Shown here piece after piece: positions 8,380 to 17,971 of a stretch of 49,520 nucleotides of DNA. Source of the stretch: Bacteroidales bacterium (lineage in GTDB: Bacteria; Bacteroidota; Bacteroidia; Bacteroidales; UBA932); assembly GCA_016288775.1 (NCBI GenBank), contig JAEELG010000115.1, positions 1 to 49,520 of the forward strand, in the 5' to 3' direction. The first letter of the stretch is position 1; each line of letters starts with the position of its first letter. The notes beneath the pieces are model-generated. The model searched no databases and was not told the origin of the DNA. It saw only the letters and a list, made by a program, of their open reading frames with translations. The position numbers and the translations under genes are program-made.

Positions 8380-8745
8380 ATGAAAACGACACTAACGGCA
8401 AAAGAAGAGATGCTCATGAACATTTTCTGGGGTCACGGGAGTTTGTTCATCCGCGATTTGATTTCATATATCCCGGAGCCAAAGCCACACTATAACACTG
8501 TCGCCACATTGGTGAAGTTTCTTGAGGAGAAAGGTTTTCTTGAAAGGGAGCCTATGGCGAATTCCTTCCGTTACAAAGTAAAAATCACTGAACGTCAGTA
8601 CCGTGGCAGCACCATCTCAAACGTTGTGGCCCGGTATTACAACAATTCTTATAAAAGTCTGGTATCCCAGTTCGTAGAAGAAGATAAAATGGGCCTCCAG
8701 GAACTGAAAGACCTTATCGCTACCATTGAACAGAATAGAAAATGA
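8380..8745 (+). CDS. BlaI/MecI/CopY family transcriptional repressor
   Basis: 121 residues, the usual size. The N-terminal winged helix-turn-helix (LTAKEEMLMNIFW, PHYNTVATLVKFLEEKGFL) is typical of BlaI/MecI, and the C-terminal helical part should mediate dimerisation. In the known systems the repressor is cleaved when its membrane protease partner senses a ligand. The next gene encodes such a protease and overlaps it by four bases (ATGA). It probably represses this four-gene operon through the dyad at 8315-8333. Codon use here is more AT-rich than in most neighbours. Confidence 0.93.
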   Translation: MKTTLTAKEEMLMNIFWGHGSLFIRDLISYIPEPKPHYNTVATLVKFLEEKGFLEREPMANSFRYKVKITERQYRGSTISNVVARYYNNSYKSLVSQFVEEDKMGLQELKDLIATIEQNRK

Positions 8746-9989
8746 TTTCATTTTTATTATATATAGCCCGGGGCGGTCTCTATCTTAGCTTATTCTTCGT
8801 TTTTTATTTGCTGGTAATGAGACGCACGACTTTCTTCCGCCTCAATCGTGCCATGCTTCTGACGGGGGCGTATATCTGCCTGCTACTTCCGGCCATACGG
8901 CTTCGCACGGATATCGTTGACAGTGTCACCGTAGAACCATCTTTGGTCCAGACGTCAGCAACGCAGGTTGCAGGCACGGCATATCCATCTGTTTTTCCAT
9001 GGCCCGCATTGCTTTTGGCAGTATTGGTTACCGGAAGTCTTGTTACTTTTATCTTTTATCTCTGTTCGGCACTGAAAATGCTCACTCTGACAAGAAACGG
9101 TACAATCATGGAAGCCGACGGATGCCGACTTGTACTCCTTGACGAAGAAATACCATCCTTCTCCTGGCGTCGCTGTGTCGTAATGAGCCGAAAAGACTGG
9201 CAGGAGACACCGGTAATCTTCACTCATGAAAAAATGCATATCAAGTGCCGCCACTCTCGTGACCTGCTTCTCTTTTTACCATTACAGATGCTGTTCTGGT
9301 GGAACCCGCTGGTATGGATTACACGAGATGAGTTGCGTCTTCTACACGAATTCGAGGCCGATGAGGGTGTCATCCGGCAAGGCGTCGACGCCGCCCAATA
9401 TCACCTTCTTTTAGTTCGGAAAGCCGTGGGGGAACAACGTTTTATCCTTGCCAGTGGTTTTCAACACGCCAAACTAAAGAATCGTATTTCTATGATGGTC
9501 AAACCTTCTTCTTCAAGCTGGATGCGCCTGTCGTACCTGGCTCTGATACCCATTCTGGCCGCTTTAATGGTTGCATGCAATCCTTCCAGGCAAGGCAATT
9601 TGCGAGGGTCCGCTGCAATAGACGAATCTGTAACTTTGGAGACCACAGATCCGGGCGTCCTGCCTTCAGTACCTTATCAGCTTGTAGAAGTCAAGCCGAC
9701 ATTCCGCGGCGGCGATGCGAACGAATTCTCCAAATGGGTAAACATGAATCTGCATTATCCCAAAAGCGCGATTGACTCACAGATTGAGGGGCGCATAATG
9801 CTGAGCTTTTCCGTTGATACAGACGGGTCTGTTACCGATGTCTGTTTGCTGCGGGGAATTCATCCATATCTGGACGGCGAAGCGTTACGTGTGCTGAACA
9901 GTTGTACTGAAAGATGGGCTCCCGGGCTTCAGGACGGCAAGCCTGTGAAAGTTTCATACGTTTTTCCGATTATTTTCAAGCTGAAATGA
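8742..9989 (+). CDS. BlaR1-type M56 metalloprotease with TonB C-terminal domain
   Basis: 415 residues. Hydrophobic segments near 3-26, 35-52 and 88-112 are followed by a cytoplasmic protease domain with the zinc motif H162-EKM-H166 and a downstream LHEFEAD block. A further membrane segment lies at about 264-280 (SYLALIPILAALMVAC). The periplasmic end, about 310-415, is a TonB_C-like domain (YPKSAIDSQIEGRIMLSFSVDTDGSV) instead of a penicillin-binding sensor. It should receive a signal across the periplasm, possibly by touching a TonB-dependent outer-membrane protein, and cleave the BlaI partner. It overlaps both flanking genes by four bases. Confidence 0.92.
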   Translation: MISFLLYIARGGLYLSLFFVFYLLVMRRTTFFRLNRAMLLTGAYICLLLPAIRLRTDIVDSVTVEPSLVQTSATQVAGTAYPSVFPWPALLLAVLVTGSLVTFIFYLCSALKMLTLTRNGTIMEADGCRLVLLDEEIPSFSWRRCVVMSRKDWQETPVIFTHEKMHIKCRHSRDLLLFLPLQMLFWWNPLVWITRDELRLLHEFEADEGVIRQGVDAAQYHLLLVRKAVGEQRFILASGFQHAKLKNRISMMVKPSSSSWMRLSYLALIPILAALMVACNPSRQGNLRGSAAIDESVTLETTDPGVLPSVPYQLVEVKPTFRGGDANEFSKWVNMNLHYPKSAIDSQIEGRIMLSFSVDTDGSVTDVCLLRGIHPYLDGEALRVLNSCTERWAPGLQDGKPVKVSYVFPIIFKLK

Positions 9990-11164
9990 GATTAATATTG
10001 CTGTTACTTGGCGCTCTTACGTGTGTCTTCGCCGGGGCACAGACTACGCACCGCGATTCCGTGCTGACGGAAGCCCGTTACCTCAAGAGTGTCTTCAGAA
10101 CCGACGAGGCCGTTGACAAATTGTCCGGACTCGTTACGCCCGATGTATTCGACGAAGAGGTGATGGCGGAGCTGGCGGACTGCCATTTCCAGAGCGGCGA
10201 CTATGAAAGCGCATCGGGAACGTACTTCCTGCTGGCTTCGCGTGCCCCTGGCAATATACTGTACAGGATACGCCAGATGCAGATTTTCTCTCGGCTCAAG
10301 GCGTGGCCTTATTGCATTCGGGCAGGAAGGAACGCCCTGCAGCTCGATTCGATACCGGCGGTGATGGGTGTGGTCGGCGATGCATACCGGCAAATGGAAC
10401 GGTCCGATTCGGCTCTCTGGTATTACCGTCGCAGCCTGGCCCTCAGGCCCCGGAACACGGCGTTACTCTCCAAGGCCATGGACATCCTCATCAGCAAGGA
10501 ACATTATGATGAAGCCATTTCGCTCGCCACTCCCTTCCTGGCAGAAGACCCCGACAATCATACAATCGCACCCCTCCAGGGTCTGGCGCACTTCAGAAAA
10601 GCGGATTATGATACCGCTGTGGATATCTTCCAGCACCAGGAAGACATAGGCAACGACATCTACCCCATCCATTACTATCTCGGCCAGAGTTACTGGCGCA
10701 CTAAAGTCATTTACCGGGCGGAGCAAGAGCTAATCGCGGCATGGCAGATCGATTCAAGTGACGTAAATCTCGCATATTACATCGCAGCCGTAAAGTCAGA
10801 AGCATACCGTCCGTTCGAGGAGGATGTCAAGCCCTGGCTGGACAAGGCCTGGGATATGATTCAGCCGGATGCCGCACTGATGTCCCGACTTCACCAGCAA
10901 TATGGTCTGGGGTATTACAAGAAGCGGGAAACATGGGACAAGGCAATCGAGCATTACAAAGAGGCTTACAGGTACAACCCCAAACTTATATCGACCCTTA
11001 CCGCAATTGCTTATTGCTACGAGCTGCAGAAAGACTACAAACACGCGCTTGAATGGTATGAGAAATACCTCAAGGTTGCCCGGCCCGGTACGACAGGCTA
11101 TGAGTTCGCACAGCGTGGGGCGGAATACGCTAAAGGTGAGCTGTTCATGAATGAGAAGAAATAG
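9986..11164 (+). CDS. Secreted tetratricopeptide-repeat protein
   Basis: 392 residues from MRLILLLLG, the start that overlaps the BlaR1 stop (ATGA) and provides a signal peptide ending near FAGAQ. The remainder is helical repeats of TPR type, e.g. SALWYYRRSLALRPRNTALL, a repeat at about 330-362 (KAIEHYKEAYRYNPKLI) and HALEWYEKYLKV. No catalytic motif is seen. It is presumably a periplasmic scaffold for the outer-membrane barrel encoded next; the exact role is unknown. Confidence 0.85.
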   Translation: MRLILLLLGALTCVFAGAQTTHRDSVLTEARYLKSVFRTDEAVDKLSGLVTPDVFDEEVMAELADCHFQSGDYESASGTYFLLASRAPGNILYRIRQMQIFSRLKAWPYCIRAGRNALQLDSIPAVMGVVGDAYRQMERSDSALWYYRRSLALRPRNTALLSKAMDILISKEHYDEAISLATPFLAEDPDNHTIAPLQGLAHFRKADYDTAVDIFQHQEDIGNDIYPIHYYLGQSYWRTKVIYRAEQELIAAWQIDSSDVNLAYYIAAVKSEAYRPFEEDVKPWLDKAWDMIQPDAALMSRLHQQYGLGYYKKRETWDKAIEHYKEAYRYNPKLISTLTAIAYCYELQKDYKHALEWYEKYLKVARPGTTGYEFAQRGAEYAKGELFMNEKK

Positions 11165-11168
11165 TAGG

Positions 11169-14060
11169 ATGAAAAGGCTCTGCACCTCGATCATTCTCCT
11201 TCTTGCCTGCATCGGAGCAAGATCCCAGGTCATCATAATCAACGACAACGTGCTGACCGGACGTATGAGCGAAATCGGGGCAACGGTCCTGGATTCTCTC
11301 ACCAACGAGCCCGTGCCGTTCGCCTCGGTGTACATAATCCCTTCCAGGGATACAACCATCACAAACTTCACTCTTTCGGATGCCGAGGGCAAAGCGAAAT
11401 TGGACGAAGTGCCCTTCGGAAGCTATGTTTTTCACGTAGAGATGATGGGATACAAGCCATTCGTCAAGGAACGCTATTTCCGTGAACGTAATGTAAATAT
11501 GGGCACCATACTCCTGCAGGTGGACGAGCAGTTCCTGCAGGCGGCTGTGGTAAGTGACGTCGGCAATCCCATCGTCATCAAGCAGGATACGGTGGAATTC
11601 AATGCCTCGTCGTTCCGGGTGGGGGCCAACGCAATGCTGAAAGACCTCATTCAGCGCATGCCCGGAATGGAAATCACCGAAGAGGGCAAGGTTAAGTTTA
11701 ACGGCGAGGAGATAGACAAGCTGACGGTAGGCGGCCGCACGTTCTTTTTCAATGACCAGAGCACGGCGCTTAACAATCTGCCGGCATCCATAGTGGACAA
11801 GATACGGGTGATCGACAGGGAGTCAGAAGCGACCCGTGCTTCAGGCCTTCAGGACGGAAGCCGGGAAAAGGTCCTCGACGTCGCTCTGAAGAAGGAATAC
11901 GAAAAGGGCTGGTTCGGCAATGTCGGCGTCAAAGGCGGCAGCACCCTTGGCGATAAGAATGCGGACAACGAACTGCGTGACGACCGGGGCCTGCTCTGGA
12001 GCGGAAATGCACTGGTATCGGCATACTCGGAAAAGGACCAGGTGACGGTCATCGCCAACGGACAGAATATCGATGACTCCAATGCCGTTATATTGGTACT
12101 CAGCGACGTTGGACAACGTTCCTCCCAGAACCAGGGCCTTTCCACCGCTGCCCAGTTTGCCGTCAATGCCAACACATCCCGCATCAAGGATGTGGAAACC
12201 ACCGTGGGCGTCAACTATAAATATGCGGATACTGATTACGGTTCCAGGACCGACAGGACCACCTATCAGGATGACGGAAACCTGAAATCCTCTACCGGGC
12301 ACAGAGGTAAAACCTATGCCAGCGGACTGTCCGCCAATATGGAATTCGAGAAAGAAGAGGGCAAGGTATGGTTCCACATACGGCCGGATTTCCGCTACAA
12401 CACGTCTGATTCCAATGAGAGCGGCATGACTGAAACTTTCCGGGAAGGGAGTTTTGTGAACAGGTCGGAGAGATCGTCGCACAGCCTTTCGACGAGGAAA
12501 TACTCAGGTATCTCTGCCGATGTCGCTTTCCGCGAAATCGGCGGCAAAAAGAACCGTGCCTTTGGTCTATGGATATCTTCCGAGTACAATACCAGTGACG
12601 GGGAGAGCCAGGAATCTACCCTTCTTACCACTGCCGTAGGAGACAATTCCAAGGCGATGACATACATTTCCAACGGTTTGTCATATGGCGCGTCCGCCCA
12701 AATCAGATATACGGAGCCTCTGGGGGAAAAGTGGTTGCTCTCTGCCATGATGAAATATGACTGGTCCCGAAGCAATACTGTCAGGGATGCTTACGACGCC
12801 CCGGGCGCCGTAGGCAGGAACGAGTATTACAGCTCCGAAAGCAAGTCCCTGTCCCAAGAGCAGCAATACGATCTGACCGCACAATACAAGTTCGGGGAAC
12901 GCAGCTGGATCACTTTGGGAGGCAGAGCCATTGGAATCCTCAATGAAACCTGGTCCAAAAGCTATGGCATATCGGCGACCACGGGCAAAGATGAGTGGAA
13001 CTGGTACTTTGCGCCCACTTTCCGTTTCCAGCATTCGGCAGGGAATGACAGATTATACGTTTCCGCATTCGGGTACGGCCTTAATCCGTCATCTTCCCAA
13101 ATGCTCCCTGTGCTGAATATAGGCAATCCCTCCCGCCTCGGACTCGGAAACGTTTATCTGAGGCCCTATTCCACGACGAATTTCAGTACAAACTGGAGCA
13201 GGAACAACAGGGAAAAGTTTTCGACACTGATGGCTTATGCCTACGTCGCCTTGAACACCAATCCCATAGTTTACGCACTATGGTACGATGCGGACGGTAT
13301 CCTGTACTCCATCCCCGTCAATGCTTCCAGACCAAGCGTAAGTTCCATTATGTTCCTGAATTACACGACTCCGCTCGATACCGGGAAGAAATGGTTCCTG
13401 ACCTTGTCCGGATCGGCCAGATATTCCTCTTCCGTGTCATACCAGGCCCGGACTACGCTTCCCGGACTGGACAAGGAGAGCTTCGATTATTCGGCATTCA
13501 TGGCCGATTTCTGGGGTGATGCGCAGGGCAACCGCTTCTACGGCGGACAGAGCGGGTTCGGAGAGTACCAGACACAGTCCGTCATAGCTGAGGGCGGCTT
13601 CAATCTCAAGTACAACCAGGATAACTATTCCTTCAACGCCGGGGCCAGAACCCAGGGGAACATCGCCCGTTATTCGCTGAATCCCCAGGCCAACCTGAAC
13701 ACGCTTGACACTTATCTGACCGGTGGGGCATCCTATACCACAAAAAGTGAATATGAGTTCAAGTCGGATATTTCCTATGTTTTCTACAAAGGCTATTCGG
13801 ACGGCTACGGCCAGCCTGAATGGCAGTGGAATGCAGAGGTTTCGAAGAATATAGGCGCCTTCAACCTGAGCGTCAAGGTTCACGACATCCTGAACCAGAC
13901 GAGGAATCTCACCCACACCGTCACGGCCAACTTCGAAGAAGACTCATATAGGCTCATAATGGGCCGGTACATTCTCTTCGGAGTCAAGTGGAACTTCGGC
14001 AAGATGAACGCCACCCACAGCCGGCGAGCCCAGAACGCCGCCCGGAGTATGGCGTTCTGA
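11169..14060 (+). CDS. TonB-dependent-receptor-like outer-membrane beta-barrel protein
   Basis: 963 residues from MKRLCTSIILLL; an in-frame Met at 11151 inside the previous gene would only lengthen the leader. After the signal peptide comes a carboxypeptidase-regulatory-like domain (about 28-110, VPFASVYIIPSRD, PFGSYVFHVEMMGYKPF), then a plug-like region (IQRMPGMEITEEGKVKFNGEEIDKLTVGGRTFF) and a long beta-barrel ending in an aromatic Phe. It resembles the outer-membrane beta-barrel family (PF14905 type) found beside BlaR1-TonB genes in Bacteroidota. The cargo is unknown. It is the last gene of the four-gene operon. Confidence 0.9.
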   Translation: MKRLCTSIILLLACIGARSQVIIINDNVLTGRMSEIGATVLDSLTNEPVPFASVYIIPSRDTTITNFTLSDAEGKAKLDEVPFGSYVFHVEMMGYKPFVKERYFRERNVNMGTILLQVDEQFLQAAVVSDVGNPIVIKQDTVEFNASSFRVGANAMLKDLIQRMPGMEITEEGKVKFNGEEIDKLTVGGRTFFFNDQSTALNNLPASIVDKIRVIDRESEATRASGLQDGSREKVLDVALKKEYEKGWFGNVGVKGGSTLGDKNADNELRDDRGLLWSGNALVSAYSEKDQVTVIANGQNIDDSNAVILVLSDVGQRSSQNQGLSTAAQFAVNANTSRIKDVETTVGVNYKYADTDYGSRTDRTTYQDDGNLKSSTGHRGKTYASGLSANMEFEKEEGKVWFHIRPDFRYNTSDSNESGMTETFREGSFVNRSERSSHSLSTRKYSGISADVAFREIGGKKNRAFGLWISSEYNTSDGESQESTLLTTAVGDNSKAMTYISNGLSYGASAQIRYTEPLGEKWLLSAMMKYDWSRSNTVRDAYDAPGAVGRNEYYSSESKSLSQEQQYDLTAQYKFGERSWITLGGRAIGILNETWSKSYGISATTGKDEWNWYFAPTFRFQHSAGNDRLYVSAFGYGLNPSSSQMLPVLNIGNPSRLGLGNVYLRPYSTTNFSTNWSRNNREKFSTLMAYAYVALNTNPIVYALWYDADGILYSIPVNASRPSVSSIMFLNYTTPLDTGKKWFLTLSGSARYSSSVSYQARTTLPGLDKESFDYSAFMADFWGDAQGNRFYGGQSGFGEYQTQSVIAEGGFNLKYNQDNYSFNAGARTQGNIARYSLNPQANLNTLDTYLTGGASYTTKSEYEFKSDISYVFYKGYSDGYGQPEWQWNAEVSKNIGAFNLSVKVHDILNQTRNLTHTVTANFEEDSYRLIMGRYILFGVKWNFGKMNATHSRRAQNAARSMAF

Positions 14061-14150
14061 ATATGAGCACCATTCACTGCAACACCGCAGTCAGTTGTAG
14101 AATATTAATCCCCGATAAAGCCGGTAATCAGTTTGAAGACTGGTTCATAG

Positions 14151-14166
14151 CTGTCAAACTTGACAG
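14151..14166. repeat. 16-bp palindrome in the gap before the SPASM remnant
   Basis: CTGTCAA-AC-TTGACAG is a perfect 7+7 inverted repeat. It lies in the 127-base gap between the barrel gene and the SPASM-homologous sequence. No T-run follows. It could be an operator left from the lost gene; otherwise I see nothing in 14061-14172. Confidence 0.5.
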
Positions 14167-14172
14167 TCCTGA

Positions 14173-14373
14173 TGTTGTCGGCAGGGGTTCTGCAACCATT
14201 CCTCTCACGTAATCGGAAACATCTGGGAACGCCCCATAAGGGAGATCCTGACCGATCCGGCCACCGTGGCACGCTATTCCGAAGTGCCGCGACGCTGCTC
14301 AGGATGCCCGTTCCTGAGCCGCTGCAACGGCGGCTGTCGAGCCGCCTCGGAGGGAGGAAACGTCAACCGCTGA
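14173..14373 (+). pseudogene. Remnant of a second radical SAM/SPASM gene (3' end only)
   Basis: In one frame this encodes FCNHSSHVIGNIWERP through CPFLSRCNGGCRAASEG and a stop. It aligns without gaps to the SPASM tail of the enzyme at 7224-8237: 14188-14352 matches 8022-8186, by hand count about 82% of bases and 48 of 55 residues. Most differences are synonymous. The frame opens at a stop at 14170-14172 and has no start codon or radical SAM domain, so it is a truncated copy. The last residues (GGNVNR) differ from the intact gene. Confidence 0.85.
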
Positions 14374-14375
14374 AA

Positions 14376-14870
14376 TCAAGCGTCGGCGAAAGTCTTGCCG
14401 TCGCTTAGAGTAACCCGGAGTCTGGTGTACTCCGAGTGGAAATCATGCTTTAAACGGGCAATGTAGCGGGCGCATTCCCATTTGCACATGGGAAGGTCGT
14501 GCAGCAGGCAGTTCCCACAGGTCTCCGGAGTCGTTGCGGGAACCTCCGTCTGGGCGAGTATCCACTCGAGGCACTCGATGGTGAGCCTTCGCATGTCCTC
14601 CACGGAGTAGGCGCCAGTCATGATGATATACATGCCCGTCAGGCACCCCATCGGCCCCACATACACCACGTCGTCCTTGACCCGGGAGTTACGGAACCAC
14701 GTAGCCATGAGGTGCTCCATACTGTGCATGGCTGCCGGGGCCACCGCCGGCTCCTTGTTGGGCTCGGTGATGCGCAGGTCGAACGTAGTGAATCCCTTGT
14801 CAACACGCGACACGTAGATGCCGGGCTTCAGATGGGTATGATCGATCGTAAAGCTTTGAATTACTTCCAT
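14376..14870 (-). CDS. luxS: S-ribosylhomocysteine lyase LuxS
   Basis: 164 residues, normal length. Zinc ligands are H49 and H53 in HSMEH and C118 in ETCGN; the catalytic Cys76 is in MGCLTG. LuxS splits S-ribosylhomocysteine into homocysteine and DPD, the AI-2 precursor, in the activated methyl cycle. It starts 10 bases after the murF stop on the same strand and is the last gene of the permease-dut-murF-luxS group. Its stop lies 2 bases from the end of the convergent SPASM remnant. Confidence 0.97.
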   Translation of the reverse strand: MEVIQSFTIDHTHLKPGIYVSRVDKGFTTFDLRITEPNKEPAVAPAAMHSMEHLMATWFRNSRVKDDVVYVGPMGCLTGMYIIMTGAYSVEDMRRLTIECLEWILAQTEVPATTPETCGNCLLHDLPMCKWECARYIARLKHDFHSEYTRLRVTLSDGKTFADA

Positions 14871-14880
14871 ATGTCATGAA

Positions 14881-16179
14881 CTAAAGGGCCGGGAGAACCT
14901 TCTCCATCTGTATGCCGCGGGAACCTTTGACGAGGATGGCGGTACCGGAGACAGGGTGCTCCGAAAGCCATGCTGCAAGGGTGGCGGAATCGGGGAACAA
15001 CGGGAGGTCCAATCCCTTGGCAGACAGCGCCTTGCCGAACTCCTCCCCCACCAGGACGGCGGGGATGCCGGAAGCGCGCAGCTGCTCCACCACCTTCACG
15101 TGCTCGGCAACGGATTCGGCTCCGAGTTCGCGCATGTCGCCCAGCAGCGCAAGCTTTACCGGAGCATGCATGGCGGCAAAGTTCTCCAGGGCGGCGCGCA
15201 TCGACGAAGGATTGGCGTTATACGCATCCACTATGAGCGTATTCCGCTCCGTGCGTACCATCTGCGAGCGCTGGTTGGCGGGAGCGTATGCCTCGACGGC
15301 AGCTATAGCCTCGGAACGCGGGACTCCGAAATAATCCCCTATGGCAAGAGCTGCAAGCACGTTGGTGGCGTTGTAGGCACCTACCAGCTGGGTATGCACG
15401 CATGCTTCGCCGAGCCGCAGGCCCAGGAACGGAGCCTCAGGGGTCGTCGGCAGCAGCTCCGCCTTCTGATACTTGAGGCCGTAGCCGAAGAAATGGCAAG
15501 GAAGACCCTCCGCCATTCCACGCAGGTCGGCGTCGTCTTCGTTGATGAAGATGACGCTCCCCTCCCTTGCGCCCAGCCAGCGGTACAGTGCACCCTTTGC
15601 CTGCTTCACGCCCTCGAAGGAGCCGAAGCCCAGCAGGTGAGCACGCCCGACGTTGGTAATCAGTCCGTAGTCGGGCTGCGATACTCGGACCAGTTTCTCT
15701 ATGTCGTCGGGATGGTTTGCGCCCATCTCGATGACTGCGATCTCCGTCTCCGGCGTTATGGACAGGAGACTCAGAGGCACGCCGATGTCGTTGTTAAGGT
15801 TGCCCTGGGTGGCCGTAACGCGGTATTTGCGGGCCAGTACGGCGGCTATAAGGTTCTTGGTGGTAGTCTTGCCGTTTGTGCCGGTAAGGCCGATTACAGG
15901 CAGCTTTCCGTCCCTTACATGGGTGCGGTGCCAGATTGCCAGATCGCGCAGAGTTGTCTGGGGATCGGCGACGCGGATAAAGCGCGGATCGTCAGGAAGA
16001 TTGGCATCTTCATTCACGACAGCCCATGCGGCGCCGTTTTCCAGCGCTTTGGCTGCAAACGCATTACCGTCGAAATTCTCTCCCCGCAGCGCGAAGAACA
16101 CCTCTCCGCCCTTGATTGCCCGGCTGTCGGTCGTCACCCGATAACCGCAGCCGCAATATTTTTCGTACAAATTCTTCAT
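14881..16179 (-). CDS. murF: UDP-MurNAc-tripeptide--D-Ala-D-Ala ligase MurF
   Basis: 432 residues from [10 protein letters not shown]; the open frame further upstream is an alternate reading of dut. N-terminal Mur domain with [18 protein letters not shown]-binding [13 protein letters not shown], central [11 protein letters not shown], and a C-terminal domain with [14 protein letters not shown] and LLGDMRELG. MurF adds D-Ala-D-Ala to the cytoplasmic peptidoglycan precursor. The ATG overlaps the dut stop (ATGA), so the pair is translationally coupled. Mur clusters normally hold other mur genes; here it stands alone with nucleotide genes. Confidence 0.96.
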   Translation of the reverse strand: MKNLYEKYCGCGYRVTTDSRAIKGGEVFFALRGENFDGNAFAAKALENGAAWAVVNEDANLPDDPRFIRVADPQTTLRDLAIWHRTHVRDGKLPVIGLTGTNGKTTTKNLIAAVLARKYRVTATQGNLNNDIGVPLSLLSITPETEIAVIEMGANHPDDIEKLVRVSQPDYGLITNVGRAHLLGFGSFEGVKQAKGALYRWLGAREGSVIFINEDDADLRGMAEGLPCHFFGYGLKYQKAELLPTTPEAPFLGLRLGEACVHTQLVGAYNATNVLAALAIGDYFGVPRSEAIAAVEAYAPANQRSQMVRTERNTLIVDAYNANPSSMRAALENFAAMHAPVKLALLGDMRELGAESVAEHVKVVEQLRASGIPAVLVGEEFGKALSAKGLDLPLFPDSATLAAWLSEHPVSGTAILVKGSRGIQMEKVLPAL

Positions 16180-16613
16180 TTCGTTCCGGTACTGCCAAAT
16201 CCGCCGACGCCGCGGTTGGAATCGGCGAGGACGTCGGCCTCCTCCCACTCGATGACTTCGTGCCTGGCGAGCACCAGCTGGGCCACGCGCTCCCCTCTTT
16301 CCACCACGAAATCCTCGGAGGAAAGATTGACCAGGATCACGCACACCTCGCCGCGGTAGTCGGCGTCGATGGTTCCCGGCGCATTCAGCACCGTGATACC
16401 CTTCTTGGCCGCCAGCCCGCTGCGGGGGCGCACCTGCACCTCGTATCCGGCCGGGATCTCGAGGAACAGGCCGGTGGGCACCATTGCACGCCCGAGCGGC
16501 TTCAGAACTATGGGTTCGGCGTTGTTGGCGCGTACATCCATGCCCGCCGAAAACTCGGTGGCGTATCGGGGCAACTCATTGGAGCTGCGGTTGATTACCC
16601 TGACCTTCGTCAT
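16176..16613 (-). CDS. dut: dUTP diphosphatase
   Basis: 145 residues from [11 protein letters not shown]; the start overlaps the permease stop (ATGA). The trimeric dUTPase motifs are present in order: [46 protein letters not shown] and the C-terminal [10 protein letters not shown] loop that closes over the active site. It converts dUTP to dUMP and pyrophosphate, keeping uracil out of DNA and feeding dTMP synthesis. Context with a nucleoside permease fits pyrimidine nucleotide handling. Confidence 0.97.
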   Translation of the reverse strand: MTKVRVINRSSNELPRYATEFSAGMDVRANNAEPIVLKPLGRAMVPTGLFLEIPAGYEVQVRPRSGLAAKKGITVLNAPGTIDADYRGEVCVILVNLSSEDFVVERGERVAQLVLARHEVIEWEEADVLADSNRGVGGFGSTGTK

Positions 16614-17893
16614 GCGGCGACTTTCTTCTTCTGGGGGTCCTTGAACAGGATGGCGAACAGGATGCCCACAACGCAAGCGTAGCCTGCGAAGATGAACCAG
16701 GCATTCGGCCATGAAGGCACAGCAGCCTTGTATACGGTGGCGTCAACGACTGCGCCGGCGGCAAGGGTGCCGATGGTGGCGCCGAAGCCGTTGGTCATCA
16801 TCATGAACAGGCCCTGGGCGCTGGAACGGATGTCCTCGGCGGCGTTCTGCTCGACATAAAGCGATCCGGAAATATTGAAGAAGTCAAAGGCAAAGCCGTA
16901 AACGATGCAGCTCAGAACGAACAGAAGAACTCCGGGCATCGCAGGGTTTCCGAGGCCGAAGAAACCGAACCTGAGCACCCATGCAAACATGGCGATCAGC
17001 ATAACTTTCTTGATGCCGAACTTCTTCATTGCAAACGGTATGAGAAGGATACACAGCGTCTCGGAAGCCTGCGATATGGCTATAAGCGCATTGGAGTTCT
17101 TGACGGCGAAGGTGTCTGCCAGCGAAGGATCGGCGGCAAACGAGCTCAGGAAGGTGTTGGCATAGCCGTTGGTAATCTGCAGGGACGCGCCCAGCAGCAT
17201 GGAGAAGATGAAGAAGACGGCAAACTGACCGTCCTTGAACAGGGTGAAAGCCTTGAGTCCGAAGGCCTCGGCCAGGGACTCGTTCTTCTTGGTCTTGTCG
17301 ATGGGGCATGCCGGCATGGTGAGGGCATAACCGCAGAGAATCAGCGACAGCACTCCGGAAGAGATGAGCTGGGTGTAGCTGTCCTGCATGCGGACACCTC
17401 CGATGGGGAGGAAATTGGTGAGCAGCATGCTGCAGATGAAACCGATGGTTCCGAACACACGGATGGGCGGGAAATCCTTCACGGGATCCATGCCTTCCTT
17501 GGCCATGGCGTTGTAAGACACCGAGTTGACCAGGGCGATGGTGGGCATGAAGAAAGCCACGCTGATGCTGTAGAGGATGAACAGGGGGGCGAACTGAACC
17601 GCTCCGCCGGCAGTCATGCAATAGAAGCCTGCGCCTGCCATCGAGAGGCCGGCGATGCCGTGGCAGAGCGAAAGCACCTTCTGCGCCTCCATCTTCTTGT
17701 CGGCAAGAATGCCCATGAGGGTTGGCATGAAGATGGAAACGATGCCCTGCATGGCAAAGAACCATTTGATTTGGGAACCCAGGCCGATGTTGCCGAGATA
17801 ACGGCCGAGCGACGTAAGATATGCGCCCCAGACGGCGAATTCCAGGAATAGCATCAAGACGAGCTTGAGCGTGATGGGTTTTATCTTCTGCAT
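16610..17893 (-). CDS. MFS nucleoside:H+ symporter (NupG/XapB type)
   Basis: 427 residues starting at [10 protein letters not shown], with about 12 hydrophobic segments. The opening [20 protein letters not shown] is characteristic of the nucleoside permease branch of the major facilitator superfamily common in Bacteroidota. It should import nucleosides across the inner membrane. It heads the minus-strand group with dut, murF and luxS, with four-base overlap to dut, and shares a 78-base divergent promoter region with tgt. Confidence 0.9.
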   Translation of the reverse strand: MQKIKPITLKLVLMLFLEFAVWGAYLTSLGRYLGNIGLGSQIKWFFAMQGIVSIFMPTLMGILADKKMEAQKVLSLCHGIAGLSMAGAGFYCMTAGGAVQFAPLFILYSISVAFFMPTIALVNSVSYNAMAKEGMDPVKDFPPIRVFGTIGFICSMLLTNFLPIGGVRMQDSYTQLISSGVLSLILCGYALTMPACPIDKTKKNESLAEAFGLKAFTLFKDGQFAVFFIFSMLLGASLQITNGYANTFLSSFAADPSLADTFAVKNSNALIAISQASETLCILLIPFAMKKFGIKKVMLIAMFAWVLRFGFFGLGNPAMPGVLLFVLSCIVYGFAFDFFNISGSLYVEQNAAEDIRSSAQGLFMMMTNGFGATIGTLAAGAVVDATVYKAAVPSWPNAWFIFAGYACVVGILFAILFKDPQKKKVAA

Positions 17894-17924
17894 AGTATGG
17901 AGTGTTATTATTGCCTTAGTCTTA

Positions 17925-17932
17925 CAAATGTA
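17925..17932 (-). promoter_or_regulatory. -7 promoter box for the nucleoside permease operon
   Basis: The minus strand reads TACATTTG, matching TAnnTTTG, 31 bases before the permease ATG. Only 12 bases separate it from the tgt -7 box, so the two promoters overlap. Confidence 0.6.
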
Positions 17933-17944
17933 CGAAAAAATCCG

Positions 17945-17952
17945 TACTTTTG
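17945..17952 (+). promoter_or_regulatory. -7 promoter box for tgt
   Basis: TACTTTTG matches TAnnTTTG, 19 bases before the tgt ATG. Its expected -33 zone falls on the opposing box at 17925-17932. Confidence 0.6.
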
Positions 17953-17971
17953 CAGCATAAAGAAGGGTTAG

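Noticed and set aside
14956..16359. Long open frame (467 codons) antisense to murF and dut
   Set aside because: Composition is low-complexity Arg/Gly/His typical of antisense frames in GC-rich DNA; murF and dut on the other strand carry all family motifs.
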